Assembly (NCBI RefSeq): GCF_021183625.1
Contig: NZ_CP089214.1
Span: 4,774,001-4,838,000, forward strand
Source: Nocardia asteroides
Lineage (GTDB): Bacteria; Actinomycetota; Actinomycetes; Mycobacteriales; Mycobacteriaceae
Direction: 5' to 3'
DNA: 64,000 bases
The translations under genes were made by a program, and so were the position numbers. Position 1 is the first letter of the stretch. Every line of letters begins with the position of its first letter. Positions 1 to 8,375 of the stretch are shown here, in pieces. The notes under the pieces were generated by a model that did no database searches, had not been told where the DNA came from, and was given only the letters and a program-made list of their open reading frames with translations.

Positions 1-522
1 GCCAAGTGGCGCGCGCTGAGCGTCGCCGAGCGCAGGGACGTGGTGCGCCGCACCGACCGCGGCGTCTTCTCGGTGCGGGTGCAGGAGACGCTGATCGGCG
101 ACAACCGGGTGCACCACCTGCAGGGCCGGGTGGTCCGGGTGGCCGACCACGGCGACGGCATCGCGCTCACCCTGCGCAACGACCGCCGCCCGGACCAGAC
201 GCACGCCTTCGACCTGGTGGTCGATGCCACCGGCGGGCAGCCGCTGTGGTTCACCGAGCTGTTCGATGCCGACGCGGCCGACCTGCTGGAGCTCGCCGTC
301 GGCGGTCCGGTCACGCAACCTCGGCTGGAAGCGGCAATCGCGCACGACCTCTCGGTGAGCGGTCTCGGTGCGAAGCTGTACCTGCCGAACCTGGCGGGGC
401 TGTCGCAGGGCCCCGGCTTCCCGAACCTCAGCTGCCTGGGCGAACTCTCGGACCGGGTGCTGGCCTCGGCCGCTTCCCGGATCTCCACTCCCGCCCGGGC
501 TGCCGCGCGGCGTAGCGAATAG
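1..522 (+). CDS. mbtG: L-lysine N6-monooxygenase (MbtG/NbtG type), 3' end only
   Basis: The window opens inside this gene; the last 173 codons are read in frame 1 and end at TAG 520-522. Family members are FAD/NADPH enzymes that N-hydroxylate the epsilon-amine of lysine, the first step to the hydroxamate iron ligand. Supporting sequence is the C-terminal motif DLVVDATGGQPLWFTELFD, which resembles the ATG-type motif of this flavoprotein class, and the location at the head of a mycobactin-like cluster. The FAD- and NADPH-binding motifs lie upstream and cannot be checked. The stop codon overlaps an iron box that serves the next gene. An ornithine hydroxylase is a possible alternative; the mbt-like context favours lysine. 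Confidence 0.75.
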   Translation, partial: AKWRALSVAERRDVVRRTDRGVFSVRVQETLIGDNRVHHLQGRVVRVADHGDGIALTLRNDRRPDQTHAFDLVVDATGGQPLWFTELFDADAADLLELAVGGPVTQPRLEAAIAHDLSVSGLGAKLYLPNLAGLSQGPGFPNLSCLGELSDRVLASAASRISTPARAAARRSE

Positions 523-537
523 GCTAGGCTTGCCTTA
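519..537 (+). promoter_or_regulatory. IdeR/DmdR-type iron box 1
   Basis: ATAGGCTAGGCTTGCCTTA matches 14 of 19 positions of the IdeR/DmdR consensus TTAGGTTAGGCTAACCTAA. It overlaps the stop codon of the lysine hydroxylase and ends 27 bp before the formyltransferase ATG, so iron-loaded repressor would block transcription from a promoter in this gap. Site assignment is by eye. Confidence 0.7.
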
Positions 538-564
538 CTTATTGTCGATGGCGAGGTTCGGTTC

Positions 565-1506
565 ATGCGTATCGTGTCGTTCGGTTTCCAGACCTGGGGC
601 CGCCGTACTCTCCAGGCCCTGATCGATTCGGAGCACGAGGTGGTCCTCGCGGTCACCCATCCGGCGAGCGAGCACGCCTACAAGGGCATCTTCTCCGACT
701 CGGTCGAGGAGCTGGCCCGCGAGCACGGCATCCCGGTGCACCGCACCGAGCAGGCCGACGCCGCCACCATCGACCTGGTGAAGCGGGCCGAGCCGGACGT
801 CATCGTGGTGAACAGCTGGTACACCTGGATGCCAGCCGAGCTGTACGCGATGCCGCCGCACGGCACGCTCAACCTGCACGATTCGCTGCTGCCGAAGTTC
901 ACCGGCTTCTCCCCGGTGCTGTGGGCGCTGATCAGCGGCGAGTCCGAGTTCGGGCTGACCGTGCACCGGATGGACGAGCAGCTCGACACCGGCGACATCC
1001 TGGTGCAGCACCGGCTGCCGATCCCGCCGGGCGCCACCGGGACCGAGCTGGTCGAGGCGGGCATGGAGCTGATCCCCGGCGCGGTGCACGAGGCGCTGGA
1101 CGCGCTGGCGAACGGCACCGCCGAGTGGACGCCGCAGCGCAGGGAGGAGCGCACCTACTTCCACAAGCGCGCGGAGCGGGACAGCCTGATCGACTGGAGC
1201 TGGGCGGCCGCCGATCTGGAGCGGTTCGTGCGCGCGCTCTCCGCGCCGTACCCGCGCGCCTTCGCCTACTACCGGGGCGAGCGGGTCGAGGTGCTGGCGG
1301 CGAAGGTCTCCGCGGCGCGCTACGGCGGCACCGCGGGCCGGGTCATCGTCCAGGAGGACGGCGGCGCCGTGGTCTGCGGCCCGAACCCGGTTCGCGGCAC
1401 GAACCACGGATTGGTGATCACCGCCGTCCGCACCGCCGACGGCGTCGAGCACTCCGGTGCCGAATTCTTCCGCCGCGGCGGCTATCTCACCGATTCACCT
1501 GCCTGA
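565..1506 (+). CDS. N10-formyltetrahydrofolate-dependent formyltransferase for siderophore hydroxamate
   Basis: A 313-aa protein with the formyltransferase fold of Met-tRNA formyltransferase: the catalytic signature NLHDSLLPKFTG (residues about 107-118) supplies the Asn, His and downstream elements of the family, and MDEQLDTGDIL follows. It is not expected to be fmt, because it sits between a lysine N-hydroxylase and NRPS genes and is preceded by an iron box. By analogy with CchA (coelichelin) and Rft (rhodochelin), it should formylate an N-hydroxylated lysine or ornithine using 10-formyl-THF. That fits nocobactin/amamistatin/brasilibactin-type products, which carry N-formyl-N-hydroxylysine. 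Start ATG 565 follows a weak GCGAGG. The substrate is inferred, not shown. Confidence 0.88.
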   Translation: MRIVSFGFQTWGRRTLQALIDSEHEVVLAVTHPASEHAYKGIFSDSVEELAREHGIPVHRTEQADAATIDLVKRAEPDVIVVNSWYTWMPAELYAMPPHGTLNLHDSLLPKFTGFSPVLWALISGESEFGLTVHRMDEQLDTGDILVQHRLPIPPGATGTELVEAGMELIPGAVHEALDALANGTAEWTPQRREERTYFHKRAERDSLIDWSWAAADLERFVRALSAPYPRAFAYYRGERVEVLAAKVSAARYGGTAGRVIVQEDGGAVVCGPNPVRGTNHGLVITAVRTADGVEHSGAEFFRRGGYLTDSPA

Positions 1507-1519
1507 GCGGAGCTCTGCC

Positions 1520-4500
1520 GTGTCGATCCTCGCCGATCTCGTCGTCCCCGCCGTCGCGGGCGATCCGCGCAGGCCGCTGGCCGACGGCAGGCGCCGGGCG
1601 CTCTTCCTGCAGACCAGGGAGCCGGAGGAGACCGCGCTGAACGTCGCGGTCGCCTACCGGGTGGACGGCGCGCTCGACCCCGACCGGCTGCGCGCCGCGC
1701 TCGCCCAGGTCGCGGCCGAGCACGAAATCCTGCGCACCACCTACGGTTTCGATGCCGAGGGGGAGCCGTTCGAGGAGCTGCGGGCCGACACCGCGCCGAG
1801 CTGGCAGGTGCAGGAGATCGCCGAGCTGCCGGAGGCGAGCCGGGCGCGCCGGGTCGAGGTGCTGGCGCGGCGCGAGCTGGCGCGGCCGTTCGACCTGGCC
1901 GTCGAGGCGCCGCTGCGGGTCACGCTGATCCGCACCGGGGCGGCGGAGTTCGTGCTGGTGCTGGTGGCGCACGCCATCGCGTGGGACGAGGAGTCGGCGG
2001 GCGTCTTCGGCGCCGCGCTGGAAGCCGCCTACCGTTCCGGGGGTGAAGAAACGGCTGCCGTCGGTACGCCGGGGCGAGCGATCGTGGCCGGAACGGGGGA
2101 AACGGGCCAGCCGGGCCGGGATGCCGCAGGACCGGAAGCCGTTCGGGCCGAGCCGGGCCGGGCCACCGCGGTCCCGGACGATCCGAGCGACGCGGCCCTC
2201 GACTTCTGGCGCTCGGCGCTGACCCCGCTGCCGGACCCCGTCGAGCTGCCCGCCAAGCCGGTCACCGGCCCGGCCCGCCGGATCCGCCGGGTGACCCGCA
2301 GGCTTCCCGCCGGGTTGCTCGATCGGGTGCCCGGCGCCGAAACCGGCCACCCCGACCCCGCCTTCGGCGCGCTCGGCGCGGCCTTCGCCGCCCTCCTGCA
2401 CCGCTACACCGCCACCACCGACCTGCTCCTCGCGGTCCCGGTGAACAACCGCGACGCCGCCTCCGCCGACCGGATCGGGTTCTTCGGCAACACGATCCTG
2501 CTCCGCACGCGAGTGCGCTCCGCCGAGCCTTTCACCGAGCTGGCCGCGAGTTTCAGCGAAGCCGCGAGCGCGGCCTTCGCGCACGCCAACGTCGGCATCG
2601 AGCACGTGGTCCGGGTGCTGAACCCGCGCCGCGCGGGCGCACGGGACGGCCTGGATCGGCTGGCGCGCATCGCGTTCAGTGTGCGCACGGCCGAGTCCGG
2701 TTTCGCGCTCGGCGCGGCGACCGCGACCCCGCTGGAGCTGGGCAGCCGCACCGCCGCGGTGCCGCTGCGGATCGACGTCGTCCGGGACGGCGCGGACGCG
2801 CGGGTGCAGGCCGAGTACCGGGACGGCCGGTTCGACGACGGGCTGATCGCGCAGCTGCTCACGCACTACGTCCGGCTGCTCGCGGACGCGGTCGCCGCGC
2901 CGGAGCTGGCGGTCGGCGAGCTGGACCTGCTCGGCGCCGACGAGCGCGAGCGGCTGCGCGCGCAGTCGCACGGCGAGCTGGTCCCGACCCCGCCGAGCAC
3001 CCTGGTCGCGCTCTTCGAGCACCGCGTGCGCCAGGCCCCGGCCGCCCCCGCGCTGCTGGCGCCGAGCCGCACCGGCGACCGCACCATCGGCTACGCCGAG
3101 CTGGACCGCAGGGCCAACCGGCTGGCCCGCGAGCTGATCGCGCGCGAGATCGGCGCCGAGGACCTGGTCGCGCTGCGCCTGGCGACCTCGGTGGAGTATG
3201 TGGTCGCGGTCCTCGCGGTGCTCAAGGCAGGCGCCGCCTACCTGCCGATCGACCCCTCGTACCCGCAGCCCCGGATCGACTACGTGCTGGCCGACGCCGC
3301 GCCGCGGCTGATCCTCGACCCCGAATCGCTGGCCGCCGTCGAGCGCGCCGCCGCCGCGCTGGCTTCGGAGCCGCTCGCCGACACCGAGCGGGCCCGCCCG
3401 CTGCGCCCGGCGAACCTGGCCTACGTCATCTACACGTCGGGCTCCACCGGCAGGCCGAAGGGGGTTCCGGTCGCGCACGCCGCGATCGCGGAGCACCTGG
3501 ACGGCTTCTGCGCGGAGTGGGGGATGACCGCCGACGACCGGCTGCTGCAGTCCTCCTCGATCGGCTTCGACGCCTCGCTGCTCGACATCTTCGTGACTTT
3601 CACCGTCGGTGCCTGCCTGGTGGTACCGGAGCCGGACGCGCTGCGCGACCTCTCCTACACGGCCGAGATCATCGCGCGCTGCCGGGTCACCGTGCTGCAC
3701 ATGGTCCCATCGACGCTGAGCACCCTGCTGCTGCTGCCCGAGGTGAGCGACTGGCGGGCGCTACGCCGGGTGCCGGTGGGCGGCGAGGCGCTGCTCGGCG
3801 AGGTCGCCGACCGGTTCGCCGCGGTCTTCGACGCCGAGCTGCGCAACCACTACGGCCCCACCGAGGCGGTGGTCTGCGCGACGCACCAGGTGGTGGCCGG
3901 GCCGCAGGGCGCGGGGATCGTGCCGATCGGGGTGCCGAACCGGAATGTGCACGTGCACCTGCTCGACGCCGGGCTGCGGCCGGTGCCCGCCGGGGTGATC
4001 GGCGAGATCTACCTGGGCGGGGCGCAGCTGGCGCGCGGCTACCTGAACCGGGCCGGGTTGGCGGCGGAGCGCTTCGTCGCCGACCCGTTCCTGGCGGGCG
4101 GCAGGCTCTACCGCACCGGCGATCTGGCCCGGCGCAACCTGGCGGGCGAGATCGAGTTCGTCGGCCGCGCCGACGACCAGGTGAAGGTGCGCGGGCACCG
4201 GATCGAGCTGGGCGAGGTGCAGGCCGCGATCGCGGCGCACCCGGCGGTGGGGCACTGCGCCGTCGTCGCGGTCGGCGATCCCGCGCGCGGCACCACGCTC
4301 GCCGCCTACCTGGTGCCCGCGGGCAACGGGATGGTGCTGGAGCCGGAGCAGGTGCGGGCCCGCGCGGCCGTGAGCCTGCCGGAGTACATGCTGCCGAGCA
4401 GCTTCACCGTGCTGGAGCGGATTCCGCTCACCGAGCACGGCAAGCTGGATCGGGCCGCGCTGCCCGCGCCGGCCCCGGTGCGCTCGCCGGTCTCCCGGGA

Positions 4501-7210
4501 GCCGGCCACCGGCACCGAGATCCGGCTGGCGGCGCTTTTCGCCGAGATCTTCGGCGCGGAGCGGGTCGGGGCCGACGACTCCTTCTTCGAGCTGGGCGGT
4601 CACTCGCTGCTCGCCGGGCGGCTGGTGGCGCTGATCCGGGCGGAGTTCGGGGTCGCGGTCGATGTGCGGGCGCCGTTCGACACGCCGACGGTGGCCGGGC
4701 TGGCCGCCGCCATCGAGGCGGCGCCGCTCGCCGCCTCGTCGCTGCCCGCGCCGACCAGGCAGCTGCGCAGGCCGGAGCGGATTCCGCTCTCGGTGGCGCA
4801 GGAGGTGCGCTGGCGCGCCGCCTTCCCGGCCGGGGCGGGGGACGGGCAGCCGCTCGCGGCTCGGGCCGGCGCGCTGGATCCGGCGCCGAGGGACACCGAT
4901 TCGCTGGCAACGGTCGACGCCGATTCGCTCGGTTCGTTGCCGGAAGAGCCGCAGCTGCCGGCGGCGCGGTCGTGGTCGCCGACCGATTCGCGCTGCGGGG
5001 TTCCGTTCGCGGTGCGGTTCGAGGGTCGGCTGGATCGCGCGGCGTTGCTCGGCGCGCTTCGGGACACGCTCGCCAGGCACGAGATCCTGCGCACCCGGTT
5101 CGCGCCGGGGCCGGGGGGAGCGCCGGTGCCGCGGCGGGTTCCGGTGGAGGAGATCGAGATTCCGGTGCGCACGGTCGGCTCGGCCGCCGAGCTGAACACC
5201 GCGCTGGCCGAGGCCGCGGCGGCGGTTCCCGACCCGGTGGCGGGGCCCGGCATCCGGCCGGTGCTCGTGACCACGACCCCCGAGACGCACGTGCTGGTGC
5301 TGACCGCGCACCACCTGGTGGCCGACCACTGGTCGTTCCGCACGGTGCTGCGCGACCTGGCCCCCGCCTACCGCGCCCGGCTGCGCGGCGACACCGCGCA
5401 CCGCCCGCTGCCCGAGCTGAGCTTCACCGACTACGCGCTCTGGCAGCGTGCCGCCGCGGGCCAGCTGCACGCGCAGGCCGAGTACTGGCGCGCCGCGCTC
5501 GCCGGCCTCCCCGCCCCGACCGGGCTCGCCACCGACCTGCCGCGCCGCGAACCGTCCGAGACCGGATCCCATACCGCCCGCTTCACCATCGACCCGGTGC
5601 TGCGCGGGCGGCTGCGCGCGCTCGCGGAGGGAGTCGGCGCCTCGGAGTTCATGCTGTACCAGGCGGCGGTCGCGGTGTTACTGCACCAGCACGGCGCCGG
5701 CACCGATATCGCGCTCGGCGCCGCCATCGCCGGGCGCACCGACCCCGCGCTGGCCGACCTGGTCGGCCCGGTGGCGAACACCCTGGTCCTGCGCACCGAT
5801 CTCACCGGCGACCCGACGCCGCGCGCGGTGCTGGAGCGCTCCAGGGCCACCGCGCTCGCCGCCTACGGCAACCAGGACGTCCCGGTGGAGTGCGTGCCCG
5901 GCGCGGCCGAGACCTTCGGCGCCACCCTCGATTTCCGCGAGCAGGACTGGTCCGCGGAGGCGCGGTTCGGCGAGGAGATCGCCGCCGCGGTGCTGCCGCT
6001 GCCCGGCGATCCCGCCCTGCGCGACATCGGCTTCGCCTTCCACTGCGCCCAGGACGGCGGCTTCGACGCGGCGATCACGGTGCGCGCGAGCCTCTTCCGG
6101 CCCGCGTCGGCCGAGCTCTTCGCCGGCCGGGCGCGCCGGCTGCTCACCGCCTTCGCCGACACCCCCGACCGGCCGCTGAGCCGGCTCGGCGTCGGCACCG
6201 GCGAGGAGCGCGAGCGGGTGCTGCGCGAGTGGTCCGCCGGGGTCGAGCCGCCGTTCGGTCCGGCGGCGCCCGGACTGCTGTGGCGCGGGCGGATGTTCCC
6301 CGGCCAGCGCCCGGCGCTGCGCTGCGGCGGCGAAACCCTGGACTATCAAAGCCTTTTCCAGCGCGTCGACGAGTCCGAGGACACGGTTCCCGCCACCGGG
6401 ATAGCAGCGGCGGACATCGTGCGGCTGCTGGTCGCCTTCGATGCCGCCGCGCAGTCCGACACCCCGATCACGCTGGCGGCCGGCTGCACCGGCACCGGAC
6501 GGGTCGTGGTCGCGCCCGCCGCGGTGGCCGCGGCGGTGGCCGATCGCCGCGCGGTGGTCACCGACTGCGCGCCGGGCAGCACCGACCGGGCCCGCGGCTC
6601 GGTGGACGTGCGGCTGGTGGTCGCGCCCGCGCCGACGGTCGCGGTGCTGGTCGAGGTGCTCGCCGGGTTGGTGGACGGCGCCACCGTCGTGGTCGCCGAG
6701 CCGAGGCGGGCCGCCGCCTTCCTCGATGCCGAGCGGGTGACACACGTGGTCGCCGCGGCGGGCACCGTGCTCGGCCGGGACGGCGCGCTCCGGGACGGCC
6801 CGAACCGCTGGGCCGAGGTCAGGCGCTGGGACCTCTGGGGCGAGGGCGGTCCGAGCGAATCCGAGTGCGCGCGCATCGCTTTCGACACCCCGGCCGAGTT
6901 CCCGGCCAGGGCCGCGGGGACGGTCGGGTACGCGCCCGCCGTGACCGTCGGCGCGGTGGCGCGCGGGCCGGTGGACGGCAGCGGGCGGGTCCGCCCGATC
7001 CCGGGCGCGCGGGTGTACGTGCTTGATCCGGCCGGGCAGCCGTGCGCGCCGGGCGTGCCGGGTGCGGTGTACGTCGGCGGTGCCGCGCTCGGCGTCGCCG
7101 ACGCCGCGGACGCGCGGTTCGAGGACGACCCGCTGCAGCCGGGGGAGCGCCGCTACCGCACCGGCGACACCGCGCACTGGACCGTCGACGGCTGGCTGAA
7201 ATTCGCTTAG
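1520..7210 (+). CDS. Aberrant NRPS: C*-A-PCP-C-A* (last A domain degenerate and truncated)
   Basis: An 1896-aa peptide synthetase. GTG 1520 is chosen because GGAG (1509-1512) lies 7 bp upstream and it avoids a 50-bp overlap with the previous gene. Domain order: condensation (about 1-460) with the HHxxxDG motif changed to HAIAWDE, so the catalytic second His is Ala; adenylation (about 500-970) with an intact YTSGSTGRPKG (about 637), HYGPTE and YRTGD; PCP with FFELGGHSLL (about 1023); a second condensation domain with HHLVADH (about 1264), catalytic His present; and from about 1577 a relic adenylation domain. In the relic the P-loop reads LAAGCTGTGRVVV, YGPTE is lost and only YRTGD is recognisable. 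The protein stops right after that motif, so A8-A10 and a carrier domain are missing. Manual specificity code of the intact A domain is DALHPGHVCK, which I cannot assign. It probably acts with the C*-PCP protein at 8376. Confidence 0.9.
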   Translation: MSILADLVVPAVAGDPRRPLADGRRRALFLQTREPEETALNVAVAYRVDGALDPDRLRAALAQVAAEHEILRTTYGFDAEGEPFEELRADTAPSWQVQEIAELPEASRARRVEVLARRELARPFDLAVEAPLRVTLIRTGAAEFVLVLVAHAIAWDEESAGVFGAALEAAYRSGGEETAAVGTPGRAIVAGTGETGQPGRDAAGPEAVRAEPGRATAVPDDPSDAALDFWRSALTPLPDPVELPAKPVTGPARRIRRVTRRLPAGLLDRVPGAETGHPDPAFGALGAAFAALLHRYTATTDLLLAVPVNNRDAASADRIGFFGNTILLRTRVRSAEPFTELAASFSEAASAAFAHANVGIEHVVRVLNPRRAGARDGLDRLARIAFSVRTAESGFALGAATATPLELGSRTAAVPLRIDVVRDGADARVQAEYRDGRFDDGLIAQLLTHYVRLLADAVAAPELAVGELDLLGADERERLRAQSHGELVPTPPSTLVALFEHRVRQAPAAPALLAPSRTGDRTIGYAELDRRANRLARELIAREIGAEDLVALRLATSVEYVVAVLAVLKAGAAYLPIDPSYPQPRIDYVLADAAPRLILDPESLAAVERAAAALASEPLADTERARPLRPANLAYVIYTSGSTGRPKGVPVAHAAIAEHLDGFCAEWGMTADDRLLQSSSIGFDASLLDIFVTFTVGACLVVPEPDALRDLSYTAEIIARCRVTVLHMVPSTLSTLLLLPEVSDWRALRRVPVGGEALLGEVADRFAAVFDAELRNHYGPTEAVVCATHQVVAGPQGAGIVPIGVPNRNVHVHLLDAGLRPVPAGVIGEIYLGGAQLARGYLNRAGLAAERFVADPFLAGGRLYRTGDLARRNLAGEIEFVGRADDQVKVRGHRIELGEVQAAIAAHPAVGHCAVVAVGDPARGTTLAAYLVPAGNGMVLEPEQVRARAAVSLPEYMLPSSFTVLERIPLTEHGKLDRAALPAPAPVRSPVSREPATGTEIRLAALFAEIFGAERVGADDSFFELGGHSLLAGRLVALIRAEFGVAVDVRAPFDTPTVAGLAAAIEAAPLAASSLPAPTRQLRRPERIPLSVAQEVRWRAAFPAGAGDGQPLAARAGALDPAPRDTDSLATVDADSLGSLPEEPQLPAARSWSPTDSRCGVPFAVRFEGRLDRAALLGALRDTLARHEILRTRFAPGPGGAPVPRRVPVEEIEIPVRTVGSAAELNTALAEAAAAVPDPVAGPGIRPVLVTTTPETHVLVLTAHHLVADHWSFRTVLRDLAPAYRARLRGDTAHRPLPELSFTDYALWQRAAAGQLHAQAEYWRAALAGLPAPTGLATDLPRREPSETGSHTARFTIDPVLRGRLRALAEGVGASEFMLYQAAVAVLLHQHGAGTDIALGAAIAGRTDPALADLVGPVANTLVLRTDLTGDPTPRAVLERSRATALAAYGNQDVPVECVPGAAETFGATLDFREQDWSAEARFGEEIAAAVLPLPGDPALRDIGFAFHCAQDGGFDAAITVRASLFRPASAELFAGRARRLLTAFADTPDRPLSRLGVGTGEERERVLREWSAGVEPPFGPAAPGLLWRGRMFPGQRPALRCGGETLDYQSLFQRVDESEDTVPATGIAAADIVRLLVAFDAAAQSDTPITLAAGCTGTGRVVVAPAAVAAAVADRRAVVTDCAPGSTDRARGSVDVRLVVAPAPTVAVLVEVLAGLVDGATVVVAEPRRAAAFLDAERVTHVVAAAGTVLGRDGALRDGPNRWAEVRRWDLWGEGGPSESECARIAFDTPAEFPARAAGTVGYAPAVTVGAVARGPVDGSGRVRPIPGARVYVLDPAGQPCAPGVPGAVYVGGAALGVADAADARFEDDPLQPGERRYRTGDTAHWTVDGWLKFA

Positions 7211-7220
7211 CCTAACCTTT
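7202..7220 (+). promoter_or_regulatory. Iron box 2
   Basis: TTCGCTTAGCCTAACCTTT matches the iron-box consensus at 14 of 19 positions, with an intact CTAACCT half. It overlaps the TAG stop of the NRPS (7208-7210) and ends 35 bp before the ATG of the siderophore-binding lipoprotein, so that gene probably has its own iron-repressed promoter. Confidence 0.7.
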
Positions 7221-7255
7221 GAAAAAACCGACCGTTCGATTCGAGGAGCTGACCC

Positions 7256-8236
7256 ATGCCGTCGACTACGAGACGCGGCCCGGCCGCCAGGCTCGGCTTC
7301 GCGCTGCTCGCGCTCGGGGTCGCGCTCGGCGTGGTCGCCTGCGGCGACTCCGGTGCTTCCGGCGGCGGCGACGGCGCGGTGACGATCACGCACAACTACG
7401 GCGAGACCGTGGTCGACGGCACCCCGGAGCGCATCGTCACGCTCGGCAACCAGTGGCTCGACGCCACCCAGGCCTTCGGCATCACCCCGGTCGGCTACGC
7501 GGACAACATCTCCATCGGCGCCAAGACCAAGGTGCCGTGGGAGCCGGACTCGCTGAGCCAGGCCACCGTGCTCAACGCGGGCGGCGACATCGCCGAGCAG
7601 ATCGCCGGGCTGGAGCCGGATCTCATCCTGGTGCCGAGCTACCTGGTCGACAGGGCCCTGTACGACAAGCTCACCAAGCTCGCCCCGACCATCGGCGCGG
7701 TCACCGCGAATGCCCAGGTGGACAACTGGACCGACCAGGTGACCGCGCTCGGCAAGATCCTGGACCGGGAGGGCGACGCGCAGGGCATCATCGACGGTGT
7801 CGACGCCAAGGTCGACGGGTTCGCGCAGAAGTACCCGAAGCTGTCGGGCAAGACCTTCCTGACCTGCATGCTCACCGGCCCGGCCCAGCTCATGGTGCTG
7901 GCCGATCCCAAAGACGGCTCGGCGGCGCTCTTCGAGCGGCTCGGCATGAGCATCCCGCGGAAGATCGCGGACGAGGCGCCCGCGGGCGGCAGGCTCGCGC
8001 TCTCGCCGGAGCGGCTCGGCGACCTGACCTCCGACATGCTGATCTGTGGCGCGCTGCCCGCCTTCGAGGAGAAGTTCAAGCAGCTGCCCGGCTATGCCGA
8101 GCTGCCCGCGGTGAAATCCGGCGGCATCGCCTTCATCGACGTGATGACGATCAGCGCGCTGAACACCCCCAGCCCGCTGAACACCCCGTACGTGCTGGAC
8201 AGGCTGGCGCCGACCTTCGAGGCGCTGAACAAGTAG
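7256..8236 (+). CDS. Siderophore-binding lipoprotein of an ABC importer (FecB/FepB-like)
   Basis: A 326-aa periplasmic-binding-type protein. A hydrophobic signal peptide (about residues 12-28) ends at a lipobox GVVAC with Cys at about residue 29, so it should be lipid-anchored outside the membrane. The mature part follows the class III binding-protein pattern (PERIVTLGNQWLDATQAFG near the N-terminus, then LEPDLILVPS). Family members capture ferric siderophores and hand them to a BtuC-like permease. No permease or ATPase for import is seen in the window. GAGGAG lies 8 bp before ATG 7256, and an iron box precedes it. A related protein is encoded at 32.1-33.0 kb on the minus strand. Confidence 0.9.
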   Translation: MPSTTRRGPAARLGFALLALGVALGVVACGDSGASGGGDGAVTITHNYGETVVDGTPERIVTLGNQWLDATQAFGITPVGYADNISIGAKTKVPWEPDSLSQATVLNAGGDIAEQIAGLEPDLILVPSYLVDRALYDKLTKLAPTIGAVTANAQVDNWTDQVTALGKILDREGDAQGIIDGVDAKVDGFAQKYPKLSGKTFLTCMLTGPAQLMVLADPKDGSAALFERLGMSIPRKIADEAPAGGRLALSPERLGDLTSDMLICGALPAFEEKFKQLPGYAELPAVKSGGIAFIDVMTISALNTPSPLNTPYVLDRLAPTFEALNK

Positions 8237-8269
8237 CGGGCCGCGGTTGGTACCGAACGAGCGGTCTGT

Positions 8270-8288
8270 TTAGGATAGGCTAACTTTG
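8270..8288 (+). promoter_or_regulatory. Iron box 3
   Basis: TTAGGATAGGCTAACTTTG matches the iron-box consensus at 15 of 19 positions. It lies in the 139-bp gap between the binding lipoprotein and the small NRPS, 87 bp before ATG 8376, and probably controls the 8376-14539 pair. Confidence 0.75.
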
Positions 8289-8375
8289 GTCGCGCGGTCC
8301 GTCGGGCAGGCGATCGGTTGTTCGGACTGAAGCCGGGCGGTCGTCGATTCGCCGCCGCGGCGCGGAAGGATCGCG

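Noticed and set aside
1487..3700. A 737-codon minus-strand open frame
   Set aside because: Antisense to the first NRPS with Arg/Gly-rich composition and no homology-like motifs.
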